NCBI GenBank assembly: GCA_046732855.1
Contig: JBKPNX010000028.1
Span: forward strand, 1-32,470
DNA from: JBKPNX01 sp046732855
Lineage (GTDB): Bacteria > Pseudomonadota > Alphaproteobacteria > Geminicoccales > Geminicoccaceae
Reading direction: 5' to 3'
DNA length: 32,470 bases
The notes under the pieces are model-generated. The model made no database searches. It was given only the letters and a program-made list of their open reading frames with translations, and was not told the origin of the DNA. Every line of letters starts with the position of its first letter. Positions within the stretch are counted from its first letter, which is position 1. The translations under genes and the position numbers were made by a program. Shown piece by piece: positions 16,522 to 26,949 of the stretch.

Positions 16522-17081
16522 TTGCCTGTATCGTCTGCGCACGCGTCGGGCTTGGCGGGTCGCTATGCCGTGGCCCTGTTCGAGCTTGCCCAGGAACAGA
16601 GCGAGCTGGATCGAGTGGCCGGTGATCTGCACCGTCTGCGCGAGATGCTCGCCGAGAGCGCCGATCTGGCGCGGCTGATCCGCAGCCCGGTGCTGTCGCG
16701 CGAGCAACAGGCGCGGGCGCTGACCACGCTCGGGCAGCGCGCGGACTTTGCGCCGCTGACGCGGCAGTTCCTGGCCCTGCTCGCGCACAAGCGCCGTCTG
16801 TTCGCGTTGCCGGAGGTGATCGCGGCGTACGATGGCCTGCTCGCCAAGCAACGCGGCGAGGTCGGCGCCGAGGTGGTTTCCGCTCTGGCCCTGTCGCCCG
16901 AGCAGTTGGAAAGCGTGCAGCAGCAGCTGGCCGGCGCCGTGGGGCAGACGGTCAAGCTGTCGACCACGGTGGATTCGCGCCTGCTCGGCGGGCTGGTCGT
17001 GCGGGTCGGCTCGCGCATGATCGACGCGTCGATCCGGACCAAGCTGCAGCAGCTGGAGCGAACGATGAAAGGGGCTGCCTG

Positions 17082-17082
<1 letters not shown>
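16522..17082 (+). CDS. atpH: ATP synthase F1 subunit delta
   Basis: A 186-residue delta (OSCP-like) subunit that links F1 to the peripheral stalk. Seen: SGLAGRYAVALFELAQEQ at ~9-26, LTRQFLALLAHKRRLFALPE in the middle, and the C-terminal signature TTVDSRLLGGLVVRVGSRMI followed by DASIRTKLQQL. The start is taken as a TTG at 16522, 8 nt after GGGGA (16509-16513). It gives 186 residues, the usual alphaproteobacterial size, while a GTG at 16462 would add 20 residues with no homology. The stop codon shares one base with the atpA start (TGATG), which implies translational coupling. Confidence 0.93.
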
Positions 17083-18611
<1,529 letters not shown>

Positions 18612-18618
18612 GCGGTCG

Positions 18619-19503
18619 ATGCCCAGCCTGAAGGACCTGCGCAGCCGGATCGGCAGCGTCAAGCAGACGCAGAAGATCACCAGCGCCATGAAGCTGGTTG
18701 CAGCCTCCAAGCTGCGGCGCGCACAAGAGCAGGCCGAGGCGTCGCGCCCGTTCGCGGAGCGCATGTCGGACATGCTCGCAAACCTCAGCGCCAGCGTCGC
18801 CGACATCGAAGGCGCCCCGCCGCTGCTCGCCGGAACGGGCAAGGACGAGGTTCATCTGCTGGTGGTCGCCACCGCCGATCGCGGTCTGTGCGGCGGCTTC
18901 AACAGCTCGATCGCGCGGGGCGCCAGAAACCGCATCCGCGAGCTGCGCGGCGCCGGCAAGCAGGTTAAGGTACTGTGCATCGGCCGCAAGGGCCGCGACA
19001 TGCTGCGGCGCGAGTTCGGCCCCCTGATCGTCGACACGATCGAGGGTATCGGCCGCCGGCGACTCGAGTTCGCCGAGGCGGTCGCCGTCGGCGAGCGGCT
19101 CGAGCGGATGTACGAGGCCGGCGAGTTCGACGTCTGCACGATCGTGTTCAACCGCTTCAGATCGGCGATCAGCCAGATCCTCACCTTCCGCCAGCTGATT
19201 CCGGTGGAGCCGGCCGAGATCGAACAGGAGAACGCCGAGGCCAGGGCGGTCTATGAGTTCGAGCCCGACGAGCAGACCATCCTGACCGAGCTGCTGCCGC
19301 GCAATCTCGCCGTGCAGATCTATCGGGCGCTGGTGGAAAATGCCGCGAGCGAGCAGGGCGCGCGCATGTCCGCGATGGACAACGCGACGCGCAACGCCGG
19401 CGAGATGATCGATCGGCTGACCCTGTTCTACAATCGCACCCGCCAGGCGCAGATCACCAAGGAGCTGATCGAGATCGTATCCGGCGCGCAGGCGCTCTCG
19501 TGA
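18619..19503 (+). CDS. atpG: ATP synthase F1 subunit gamma
   Basis: A 294-residue gamma subunit, the central rotor shaft of F1. The N-terminal helix SLKDLRSRIGSVKQTQKIT and KLVAASKLRRAQ are present, as are TADRGLCGGFNSSIA (the Rossmann-like part) and the C-terminal helix SEQGARMSAMDNATRNAGEM followed by LTLFYNRTRQAQITKELIEI. The start is the ATG at 18619, 7 nt after the atpA stop; no strong ribosome-binding site is visible, so coupling to atpA is likely. Length is normal and no insertion is seen. Confidence 0.96.
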   Translation: MPSLKDLRSRIGSVKQTQKITSAMKLVAASKLRRAQEQAEASRPFAERMSDMLANLSASVADIEGAPPLLAGTGKDEVHLLVVATADRGLCGGFNSSIARGARNRIRELRGAGKQVKVLCIGRKGRDMLRREFGPLIVDTIEGIGRRRLEFAEAVAVGERLERMYEAGEFDVCTIVFNRFRSAISQILTFRQLIPVEPAEIEQENAEARAVYEFEPDEQTILTELLPRNLAVQIYRALVENAASEQGARMSAMDNATRNAGEMIDRLTLFYNRTRQAQITKELIEIVSGAQALS

Positions 19504-19537
19504 GCGGCGCACGGATCTCTAAATCGAGGAAATCCCG

Positions 19538-20977
<1,440 letters not shown>

Positions 20978-20988
20978 GGTCCCGCTCG

Positions 20989-21405
20989 GTGGCCGACGGC
21001 GTCCCGGACAAGCTCACGTTCCAGCTGGTCGCGCCCGAGCGGCTGCTGGTCGCCGCCGAGGTCGACATGGTGGTGGTGCCCGGCGCCGAGGGTGATTTCG
21101 GCGTCCTCCCCCTGCACAGCCCGTTCATGTCGACGCTGCGGCCGGGCGTGATCGAGATCTATGACGGTGGCCAGGTGAGCGGGCGCATCTTCGTCGGCGG
21201 CGGCTTCGCCGAGGTCAACGAGCGTGGCTGCACGGTGCTCGCAGAGGAGGCCATGCCGGTCGAGGAGATCGACGTCGAAGAGGCGCGCCAACGCCTGTCC
21301 GATGCTCAGGAGGATCTCCGAGAGGCGCCCGACGACGTTGCCCGTGCCCGCCTGGAACGTGACCTCAGGGTCGCGGAAGCGCAGATTCAGGCAGTAAGCG
21401 GTTGA
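20989..21405 (+). CDS. atpC: ATP synthase F1 subunit epsilon
   Basis: A 138-residue epsilon subunit, which couples gamma to the c-ring and can inhibit ATP hydrolysis. Seen: KLTFQLVAPERLLVAAEVDM, VVPGAEGDFGVLPLHSPFMS and VGGGFAEVNERGCTVLAEEA, the conserved beta-sandwich, then a two-helix C-terminal part rich in Glu, Asp and Arg (VEEARQRLSDAQEDLREAP). The start is a GTG at 20989, 9 nt after an AAGG that overlaps the atpD stop. It is the last gene of the F1 operon; the F0 genes are not in this window, as is usual in this class. Confidence 0.95.
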   Translation: MADGVPDKLTFQLVAPERLLVAAEVDMVVVPGAEGDFGVLPLHSPFMSTLRPGVIEIYDGGQVSGRIFVGGGFAEVNERGCTVLAEEAMPVEEIDVEEARQRLSDAQEDLREAPDDVARARLERDLRVAEAQIQAVSG

Positions 21406-21458
21406 CCCACGCGAGCGCATTCCGCTCCGACACCACAAGCCATTGCTGCCACGTTATA

Positions 21459-21482
21459 GGCTCCATGTCTGCGACGGAGCTA
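21459..21482 (+). terminator. Hairpin downstream of atpC
   Basis: GCTCC (21460-21464) pairs with GGAGC (21476-21480) and the stem can be extended by TA/TA with one bulged G. It lies about 55 nt after the atpC stop. No T tract follows, so it is a weak candidate for the end of the atp operon. Confidence 0.3.
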
Positions 21483-21561
21483 TGCTGCGGCGGAGTTCAT
21501 GGTCGCGGCGGGGCTTCGAGCGCGGAGCGCGTAAGCTAAGCTGCCGCTGGAGCATCGATCG

Positions 21562-22164
21562 ATGATCACGGCGACGGCACGCACCCAATCCCCCATGACG
21601 GTCGAAGAATTTCTCGACTGGACCGAGGAGCAAGCGGACGAGGCCCACTACGAGCTGGTCGCGGGAATGCCGGTCCGGCTCATGGCCCCGACCAATATCC
21701 GCCACGCTCGGATACAGCGGAATGCCAGCGAAGCCCTGAGGCACGCCGTCGGGGCCGCCGGTTTGCCATGCGAAGTTTTCGACGCCGGTCCGGGCGTGGC
21801 CGTCGGCCAGGAGGGCGACGAATGCCGGATCCCGGACGTGGTGGTGACCTGCGCGCCGACCATCGACGAAACCGCGCGGCTGGTCCCTGAACCTGTGATC
21901 GTGGCCGAGGTCGCCTCGCCGTCGACCCGGCTCGCCGACGTCAACGACAAGGTCGAGTTCTACGGCGGCATCGCGTCGATCCGGCATTATCTCGTGATCG
22001 AGCAGGACCGCCGCCGCGTCGTATATCACGGCCGCGGGCCGAGCGGCGGGCTGGAGCCCCGGATCTTGCGGAATGGCGAGATCGTGCTCGACCCGCCCGG
22101 CATCCGACTCGCGTTAGGCGATCTGTATCAGGACACGGAGCTCGCCGCCCCTGACGTGGGCTAA
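21562..22164 (+). CDS. Uma2 family endonuclease-like protein (DUF820)
   Basis: A 200-residue protein with the Uma2/DUF820 layout: MTVEEFLDWTEEQADEAHYE and LVAGMPVRLMAPT at the N-terminus, CRIPDVVVT with D92, VIVAEVASPST with E116, and DKVEFYGGI with K130. Together D92, E116 and K130 fit a PD-(D/E)xK nuclease-like active site. Family knowledge: these genes are abundant in cyanobacteria and some environmental bacteria, often in many copies; their function is not settled and some may act with mobile elements. The start is the ATG at 21562, with GGAG at 21549-21552. It stands alone 156 bp after atpC and overlaps by 4 nt a possible small gene on the other strand. Confidence 0.88.
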   Translation: MITATARTQSPMTVEEFLDWTEEQADEAHYELVAGMPVRLMAPTNIRHARIQRNASEALRHAVGAAGLPCEVFDAGPGVAVGQEGDECRIPDVVVTCAPTIDETARLVPEPVIVAEVASPSTRLADVNDKVEFYGGIASIRHYLVIEQDRRRVVYHGRGPSGGLEPRILRNGEIVLDPPGIRLALGDLYQDTELAAPDVG

Positions 22165-22307
22165 GGCCACTCGGGCGGGCTCGACCGACGGGAGCGCCTC
22201 AGCACGTGCGTTTGCGCGTCCGCATTGTCGCAAATGATGAGTTCCAGATCGTCCCTTGAGTTGCGGCATCGGACGGGCTTGCCATTGACCCGGTAGAACG
22301 CTGGCAT
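22161..22307 (-). CDS. Hypothetical 48-aa protein
   Basis: A short leftward frame, ATG at 22307 to TAG, encoding MPAFYRVNGKPVRCRNSRDD, then LELIICDNADAQTHVLR and a basic Arg/Ser/Pro tail. The composition (alternating hydrophobic and charged residues, one lysine, two cysteines) looks more like protein than the neighbouring antisense frames. There is no clear ribosome-binding site and I do not recognise a family. Its end overlaps the Uma2 stop by 4 nt. It could be a genuine small gene or chance. Confidence 0.35.
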   Translation of the reverse strand: MPAFYRVNGKPVRCRNSRDDLELIICDNADAQTHVLRRSRRSSPPEWP

Positions 22308-22475
22308 GGTGCAGCGCCGGCATGCAGCGCTCCGGAAATCAGAGACGCCTCACCTCTTTTCTCCGGCTGCGCGGCGCTGTTCGCAATGGCGGAACGAAGC
22401 CGGGCGCGCGGCGTTCACGAAAGGGCGGGTGCCCGGGCTCGGGCGGGCCCGAAACTCCGACTGTCGGAGGACATC
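22308..22475. other. Short intergenic stretch, nothing recognised
   Basis: No gene is supportable here. It holds a slightly pyrimidine-rich patch (CACCTCTTTTCTCC at about 22350) and leads into the ribosome-binding site of the next small gene. Confidence 0.35.
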
Positions 22476-22607
22476 ATGGCCAAAAAGATCGGGACGACGG
22501 AAGCACGCCAGGGGGAAACGCCTCACATCGTGCGCTACGTGCTGATCATCTCAACGGTGGCGGCGGTCGTCGCACTGCTGGCTGTAGGCGTGGTCATGAT
22601 GAGCTGA
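22476..22607 (+). CDS. Small single-span membrane protein (43 aa)
   Basis: The frame begins MAKKIGTTEARQGETPHIVR and continues into one hydrophobic span (YVLIISTVAAVVALLAVGVV) ending in MMS. The start is the ATG at 22476, 5 nt after a strong GGAGG (22466-22470), which supports real translation; the open frame extends 30 codons further upstream but without a comparable site. The positive N-terminus suggests it faces the cytoplasm. From memory, many alphaproteobacteria carry short single-span proteins with an EARQG box before the membrane segment; their function is unknown. No operon partner is evident, as the next gene is on the other strand. Confidence 0.7.
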   Translation: MAKKIGTTEARQGETPHIVRYVLIISTVAAVVALLAVGVVMMS

Positions 22608-22666
22608 GATTGCGCGCCCTACGATCGCAGGAAACCCGGCAAGGCAACTCGGGCACCAGGGCAGGG

Positions 22667-24382
22667 CTACATCACACGAGGCGCGTCGGCGCTCAGGCGG
22701 GCGCGCAATTTGGCGGTCTCGTCCTCGAGCACGACCATGCGTTCGGGATCGATCGCGACGCCATAGTCGGTGCGGGCGCGCTCGAGCGACACGTAGCCGT
22801 CCCGAACGTCCGCGAGCACGCGGGCCGGGTCGCGCCGCCAAGGTGGGCCGTAGCCACCTCCCCCGGGTAGCCCGAGCGTGATCTCGGTGCCGGCGGGGAG
22901 CGGCACCCGGGCCTTGGCACGCAGCAGGATCTCCGGCTGGTTGGTCGCGAGCGTTCCGGCACCGCCCGGCCGGCCGCCGTGCAGTCCGGGCGCCGGATGG
23001 TCGATCCGCTCATAGAGGCCCGAGAACAGGAACGGGCGGTCGCCCTGGACGGCGAGCTCCAGGATCTGGCCGAGGCCGCCGCGGAACTCGCCGGGCCCGC
23101 CCGAGTCGCAACGCAGCTCGCGCCGCTTGACTACTACCGGTGACAGCGCCTCGATCACCTCCGCCGGCACCCCCGCGATGCCGCTCGGGAACGCGGTCGC
23201 CGACAGGCCGTCCTTGGTCGGGAGCGCCCCGGTGCCGCCGGTCGAGAACCACACATAGGTGAAGCGCTTGCCGGTCTTGGGATCTTCGCCGAAGATCTGG
23301 GTGTCCCAGAGCGCGTCCGCGCCTGGAGCGATCACCCGCTCGGGCAGAGCGTCGGCAAGGGCGGCGGACACCGCGCTCGGCAGGAAATGCCCGACCAGAT
23401 GGCGGCCACCGATCGCGCACGGGTACGGCGCGTTGAGGATGCAGCCTTCGGGTGCGGTCACGGTGACCGGACGAAAGCTGCCCTCGTTGTTCGGCACGTC
23501 CGGCGAGATCAGGCACTTCACGCCGTAGGTCGTGTAGCCGGCCGTGTAGTTGAACGCGACGTTGATGCCATGGCCGACGGTCGGCGAGGAGCCGGCATAG
23601 TCCACGACCAGCGCGTCACCGCGCACGCGCACGGTCGCCTCGATGTGCACCGGCGCGTCGAAGCCGTCGATCTCGCAGCCGTAGCGATAGTCGCCGTCGC
23701 GCAGCGCCGCGATCCGCTCGCGCATCGCGCGCTCGGTGCGCTCGACGACGACGTCCGAGAGCGCTTCGATGTCGTCGAGACCGAACTCGTCGAGGAAGGA
23801 CAGCAGCTGGCGGCCGCCGACCTGGTTGCCGACCACCTGCGAGTGCACGTCGCCGAGCACTTCCTCGGGCGTGCGCACGTTCGCGCGCAGGAACTCGAAC
23901 ACCGGCTCGACCGGCGCGCCGGCGTCGTAGAGCTTGAGCACCGGGATGAACAGGCCTTCCTCGAACACCTCGCGCGAGTCGGCGGCAAGACCCCGGCCGC
24001 CAATGTCGAGGGCATGGCAGCAGTTGCCGAACAGCGCGACCAGCCGGTCGCCTTTGAAGATCGGCGTCACGATCGTGATGTCGTTGAGCTGCGAGGCGGT
24101 CTTCCAGGGATCGTTGGTGACCAGGACGTCGCCCGGGCGCAGGCTCTCGACCGGGTACTTGGCCAGGAAATGATGCATGCAGGTGGCCATCGGATTGATG
24201 TGCCCGGGCGTGCCGGTGACCGCCTGCGCGATCATCCGCCCGCGCCGGTCGAACACCCCGGCCGACAGATCGCCCGCCTCGCGCACGATCGAAGTGAACG
24301 AGGTGCGCATCAGCGCCGCCGCCTGCTCGTTGACCACGCTGATCAGGCGGTTCCACAGCACCTCGAGCACGAGCTGGTCCAT
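22667..24382 (-). CDS. hyuB: Hydantoinase B / oxoprolinase family protein
   Basis: A 571-residue HyuB-type subunit, full length. Seen: MDQLVLEVLWNRLISVVNEQ at the N-terminus, the EAGDLSAGVFDRRGRMIAQA region, VTNDPWKTASQLNDITIVTP, CALDIGGRG, and the C-terminal LPGGGGYGPPWRRDP with the Gly-rich turn typical of the family. Family knowledge: HyuB pairs with HyuA in ATP-dependent hydrolysis of N-methylhydantoin, 5-oxoproline or similar cyclic amides, and related subunits occur in acetone or acetophenone carboxylases; the substrate is not readable from sequence. The ATG at 24382 has GGAG about 8 nt upstream and lies 17 bp after the hyuA stop, so the two form an operon. Confidence 0.93.
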   Translation of the reverse strand: MDQLVLEVLWNRLISVVNEQAAALMRTSFTSIVREAGDLSAGVFDRRGRMIAQAVTGTPGHINPMATCMHHFLAKYPVESLRPGDVLVTNDPWKTASQLNDITIVTPIFKGDRLVALFGNCCHALDIGGRGLAADSREVFEEGLFIPVLKLYDAGAPVEPVFEFLRANVRTPEEVLGDVHSQVVGNQVGGRQLLSFLDEFGLDDIEALSDVVVERTERAMRERIAALRDGDYRYGCEIDGFDAPVHIEATVRVRGDALVVDYAGSSPTVGHGINVAFNYTAGYTTYGVKCLISPDVPNNEGSFRPVTVTAPEGCILNAPYPCAIGGRHLVGHFLPSAVSAALADALPERVIAPGADALWDTQIFGEDPKTGKRFTYVWFSTGGTGALPTKDGLSATAFPSGIAGVPAEVIEALSPVVVKRRELRCDSGGPGEFRGGLGQILELAVQGDRPFLFSGLYERIDHPAPGLHGGRPGGAGTLATNQPEILLRAKARVPLPAGTEITLGLPGGGGYGPPWRRDPARVLADVRDGYVSLERARTDYGVAIDPERMVVLEDETAKLRARLSADAPRVM

Positions 24383-24399
24383 GGCGTCGCTCCGTCCGC

Positions 24400-26478
24400 T
24401 CAGGTGAGATCGGCGATCAGGTTCAAGGCATCGTCGATGTGGGCGCGGGCATCCGGCCCGAGCACCACCGTGGATTCCCGCTCCTCGACGATCGCCGGCG
24501 CGTCAAACGCATCGCCCGGCGCCAGCCGGTAGCGGTCGTACACCGGGACGTCGGCGAAGCCTTCGAGCTCGGGCATGTAGGTGGCGCGATGGCCCTTGAG
24601 CGCGCTCTCGCCCGCCGCGTTCGACGTCTCGACCGTGGGCGCGCGCAGCGCCGGACGCGGCCCCTCCGCGACGACGCGCCAGCTGACCACGTCGATCTCG
24701 AGCTCGGGCAAAACGTGCCCGTAGATTGCGCCGTACGCCTGCTCGAACGAGCCGCGGATCGCGCTCTGACTGTGCGGCCCGAGCACGCCGCCGGGCAGCG
24801 GCACCCGGATCTCGTATCCCTGGCGCCGATAGCAGAGATCGCCGAAGCGGCGAAACGTGATCTGATCCTCCGCCACGGTGCGGCGGAGCACCCGCCTGCC
24901 CGCATCCTCCATCTCGGCGAGCACGGCGTTGACCGCGGCCCAGTCCATCGCCTCGAGCCTGCCCGGCAGGCTGCGCACGAAATCGAACGCGAGCGGCGCG
25001 CAGAGGAACCCGATCGCCGACATCACGCCGGCGGCGAGCGGATAGACCACGCGCGGAGAGCGCAGGATCCTGGCGATGCGATACGCGTGCACCGGCCCGG
25101 CGCCGCCGAACGCGAACAGCGGGAATCGCTCGATGTCCTTACCCCGCTCGACCGCGTGGATGCGCGCCGCCGACGCCATGTTCTCGTTGACCAGCTGGTG
25201 GATGCCCCACGCGGCGCGCACCAGATCGAGCCCGAGCGGCCGGCCGATGCGCGTCTCGATCGCACGTGCCGCGGCGGCGCCGTCGAGGCGCATCTTGCCG
25301 CCGAGAAAGAACTCGGGATCCAGATAGCCGAGGGTCAGGTCGGCGTCGGTTACGGTCGGCTCGGCGCCGCCCTGGCCGTAGCAGGCCGGCCCGGGCTCGG
25401 CGCCGGCGCTGTCCGGCCCCACCGTGAGGCGCCCAAGCCCATCGATCCGGGCGATGCTGCCGCCGCCCGCGCCGATCTCGATCATCTCGATCACCGGCAC
25501 CTTGACCGGCAGACCGCTGCCCTTCTTGAAGCGGTATTTGCGATCGACCTCGAACTGCGGCGCGATCAGCGGCTCGCCGTGCTCGATCAGGCAGGCCTTG
25601 GCGGTGGTGCCGCCCATGTCGAACGAGAGCAGGTCGGGACAGCGGATCAGGCGCCCGTAGTGGGCCGCGGCCAGCGCGCCCGCCGCGGGGCCGGACTCGA
25701 TCAGGCGCACCGGAAACCGGCACGCGGTCGCGACGTCGCACACGCCGCCGTTCGACTGCATGACGAACAGAGCGCCGTCGATGCCGACCCCGCGCAGGCG
25801 CTCCTCGAGGCCGCGCAGATAACGTCCGGCGAGGCCCTGCACGTAGACGTTGGTCAGCGCGGTCGAGGTGCGGTCGTACTCCCGGATCTCCGCGACGACC
25901 TCGCAGGACAGCGCGCAGCCGATCTCAGGCGCGTGCGCGCGCAGCAGCTCGCTGACCGCCTGCTCGTGCGCCGGATTGCGATAGCTGTGCAGCAGGCACA
26001 CCGCCACGGCGTCGACGCGCTCGGCGCGCAGCACCTCGATCAAGCGCAGCACCTCGTCAGGGTCGAGGGGCGTCAGCACGCGGCCGTCGGAGAGGAGCCG
26101 CTCGTTCAGCTCGAAGCGCAGATGGCGCGGCGCCAGCGGGGTCGGCCGCTCCATGAGCAGATCGTACATGTCGTAGCGGTGCTCGCGCCCGATCTCGATA
26201 GCGTCGCGAAAGCCGCGCGTGGTGATCAGGGCGGTCCGGGCGCCCTTGCGCTCGATCAGCGCGTTGGTGAACAAGGTCGTGCCGTGCACCACATGGGCGA
26301 CCGCCGAAGCGGCCAGATCGGCGTCGCGCAGGACGGCGCGGACGCCGTGTTCGACCGCCTCGTCCGGGCGCTCGGGCGTGGTCAGCACCTTCGCGAGGTG
26401 AACCAGCGCACCGGCCTCGTCGACCACCACGAGATCGGTGAAGGTGCCGCCGATGTCCGCGCCGACCCGATGGCTCAT
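24400..26478 (-). CDS. hyuA: Hydantoinase A / oxoprolinase family protein (ATP-binding subunit)
   Basis: A 692-residue HyuA-type subunit of the actin/hsp70-like ATPase fold. Seen: phosphate-1 motif VGADIGGTFTDLVVVDE at ~5-21, HGTTLFTNALIERKG, phosphate-2 motif LLSFDMGGTTAKACLIEHGE, the IEIGAGGGSIARID loop, and GPACYGQGGAEPTVTDADL. All are intact. It is expected to bind ATP and activate the cyclic amide or carbonyl substrate for HyuB. The start is the ATG at 26478 with GGAG 8 nt upstream; the 150-codon in-frame extension has no homology. It is first in the hyuA-hyuB operon and diverges from a PAS kinase gene with a 471-bp gap. Confidence 0.93.
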   Translation of the reverse strand: MSHRVGADIGGTFTDLVVVDEAGALVHLAKVLTTPERPDEAVEHGVRAVLRDADLAASAVAHVVHGTTLFTNALIERKGARTALITTRGFRDAIEIGREHRYDMYDLLMERPTPLAPRHLRFELNERLLSDGRVLTPLDPDEVLRLIEVLRAERVDAVAVCLLHSYRNPAHEQAVSELLRAHAPEIGCALSCEVVAEIREYDRTSTALTNVYVQGLAGRYLRGLEERLRGVGIDGALFVMQSNGGVCDVATACRFPVRLIESGPAAGALAAAHYGRLIRCPDLLSFDMGGTTAKACLIEHGEPLIAPQFEVDRKYRFKKGSGLPVKVPVIEMIEIGAGGGSIARIDGLGRLTVGPDSAGAEPGPACYGQGGAEPTVTDADLTLGYLDPEFFLGGKMRLDGAAAARAIETRIGRPLGLDLVRAAWGIHQLVNENMASAARIHAVERGKDIERFPLFAFGGAGPVHAYRIARILRSPRVVYPLAAGVMSAIGFLCAPLAFDFVRSLPGRLEAMDWAAVNAVLAEMEDAGRRVLRRTVAEDQITFRRFGDLCYRRQGYEIRVPLPGGVLGPHSQSAIRGSFEQAYGAIYGHVLPELEIDVVSWRVVAEGPRPALRAPTVETSNAAGESALKGHRATYMPELEGFADVPVYDRYRLAPGDAFDAPAIVEERESTVVLGPDARAHIDDALNLIADLT

Positions 26479-26655
26479 GTCCTGGCTCCGCACTGCTGCC
26501 CGCCGAATAGCGGCTGAGGTCGGCAACACGCAAGCCTTGATGCGGTGCAACGTTTTTAGCGCTCCGGTAAGGGGCCGCGCGCCGGCCCACCGCCAGTGCT
26601 GACGCGCAGCCACGCCGGCCGTTAACAATTGAAACCAATTTGCCAGTTGCGCGAC

Positions 26656-26733
26656 ATGGTGCAGAAACACGACGCGTGCATGCTTCGCCTGTGTCATTGG
26701 AACTGGCCATGGCCCTCCCGGCCTTTTCGATGA
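26656..26733 (+). CDS. Possible Trp-rich leader ORF (25 aa)
   Basis: An ATG-to-TGA frame of 25 codons whose middle reads HWNWPWP, three Trp codons within five positions, 32 nt before a strong intrinsic terminator. This is the geometry of a transcription-attenuation leader. Against it: no ribosome-binding site precedes the ATG, and the next gene is a PAS kinase, not a tryptophan gene. A second short frame, MALPAFSMTS (ATG at 26709), overlaps it and has GGAA just upstream. Either or both may be chance. Confidence 0.25.
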   Translation: MVQKHDACMLRLCHWNWPWPSRPFR

Positions 26734-26765
26734 CCTCGTGACCGCTTCTCCGATTCTCGCCATTT

Positions 26766-26801
26766 GGGCGGCTGGTTCGGCCAGCCGCCCCTTTATGTTT
26801 T
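26766..26801 (+). terminator. Strong intrinsic terminator without an annotated upstream gene
   Basis: Arms GGGCGGCTGG (26766-26775) and CCAGCCGCCC (26781-26790) are perfectly complementary over 10 bp with loop TTCGG, followed by CTTTATGTTTT. The T tract is only on the + strand. No + strand gene precedes it (hyuA runs leftward), so it ends a small RNA or a leader transcript of the kinase gene starting at 26950. Confidence 0.85.
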
Positions 26802-26949
26802 CCGAGCCGGATCGAGACCAGGATAGAGCGGAAATGCCTGGTCCGAGCGGCCCTGCTCGCGCGAGCGCGGCGCTCTCGACCCCTGGCTGCGGTGGCGCTA
26901 GGTTGGCCGCCGCGCGGCGTCCTGGGATCAAGGCGCCGGGAGGGCGGTC

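Noticed and set aside
24439..26517. 692-codon + strand open frame opposite hyuA
   Set aside because: It is a full antisense shadow of a well-identified gene, rich in Arg, Ala and His without motifs.
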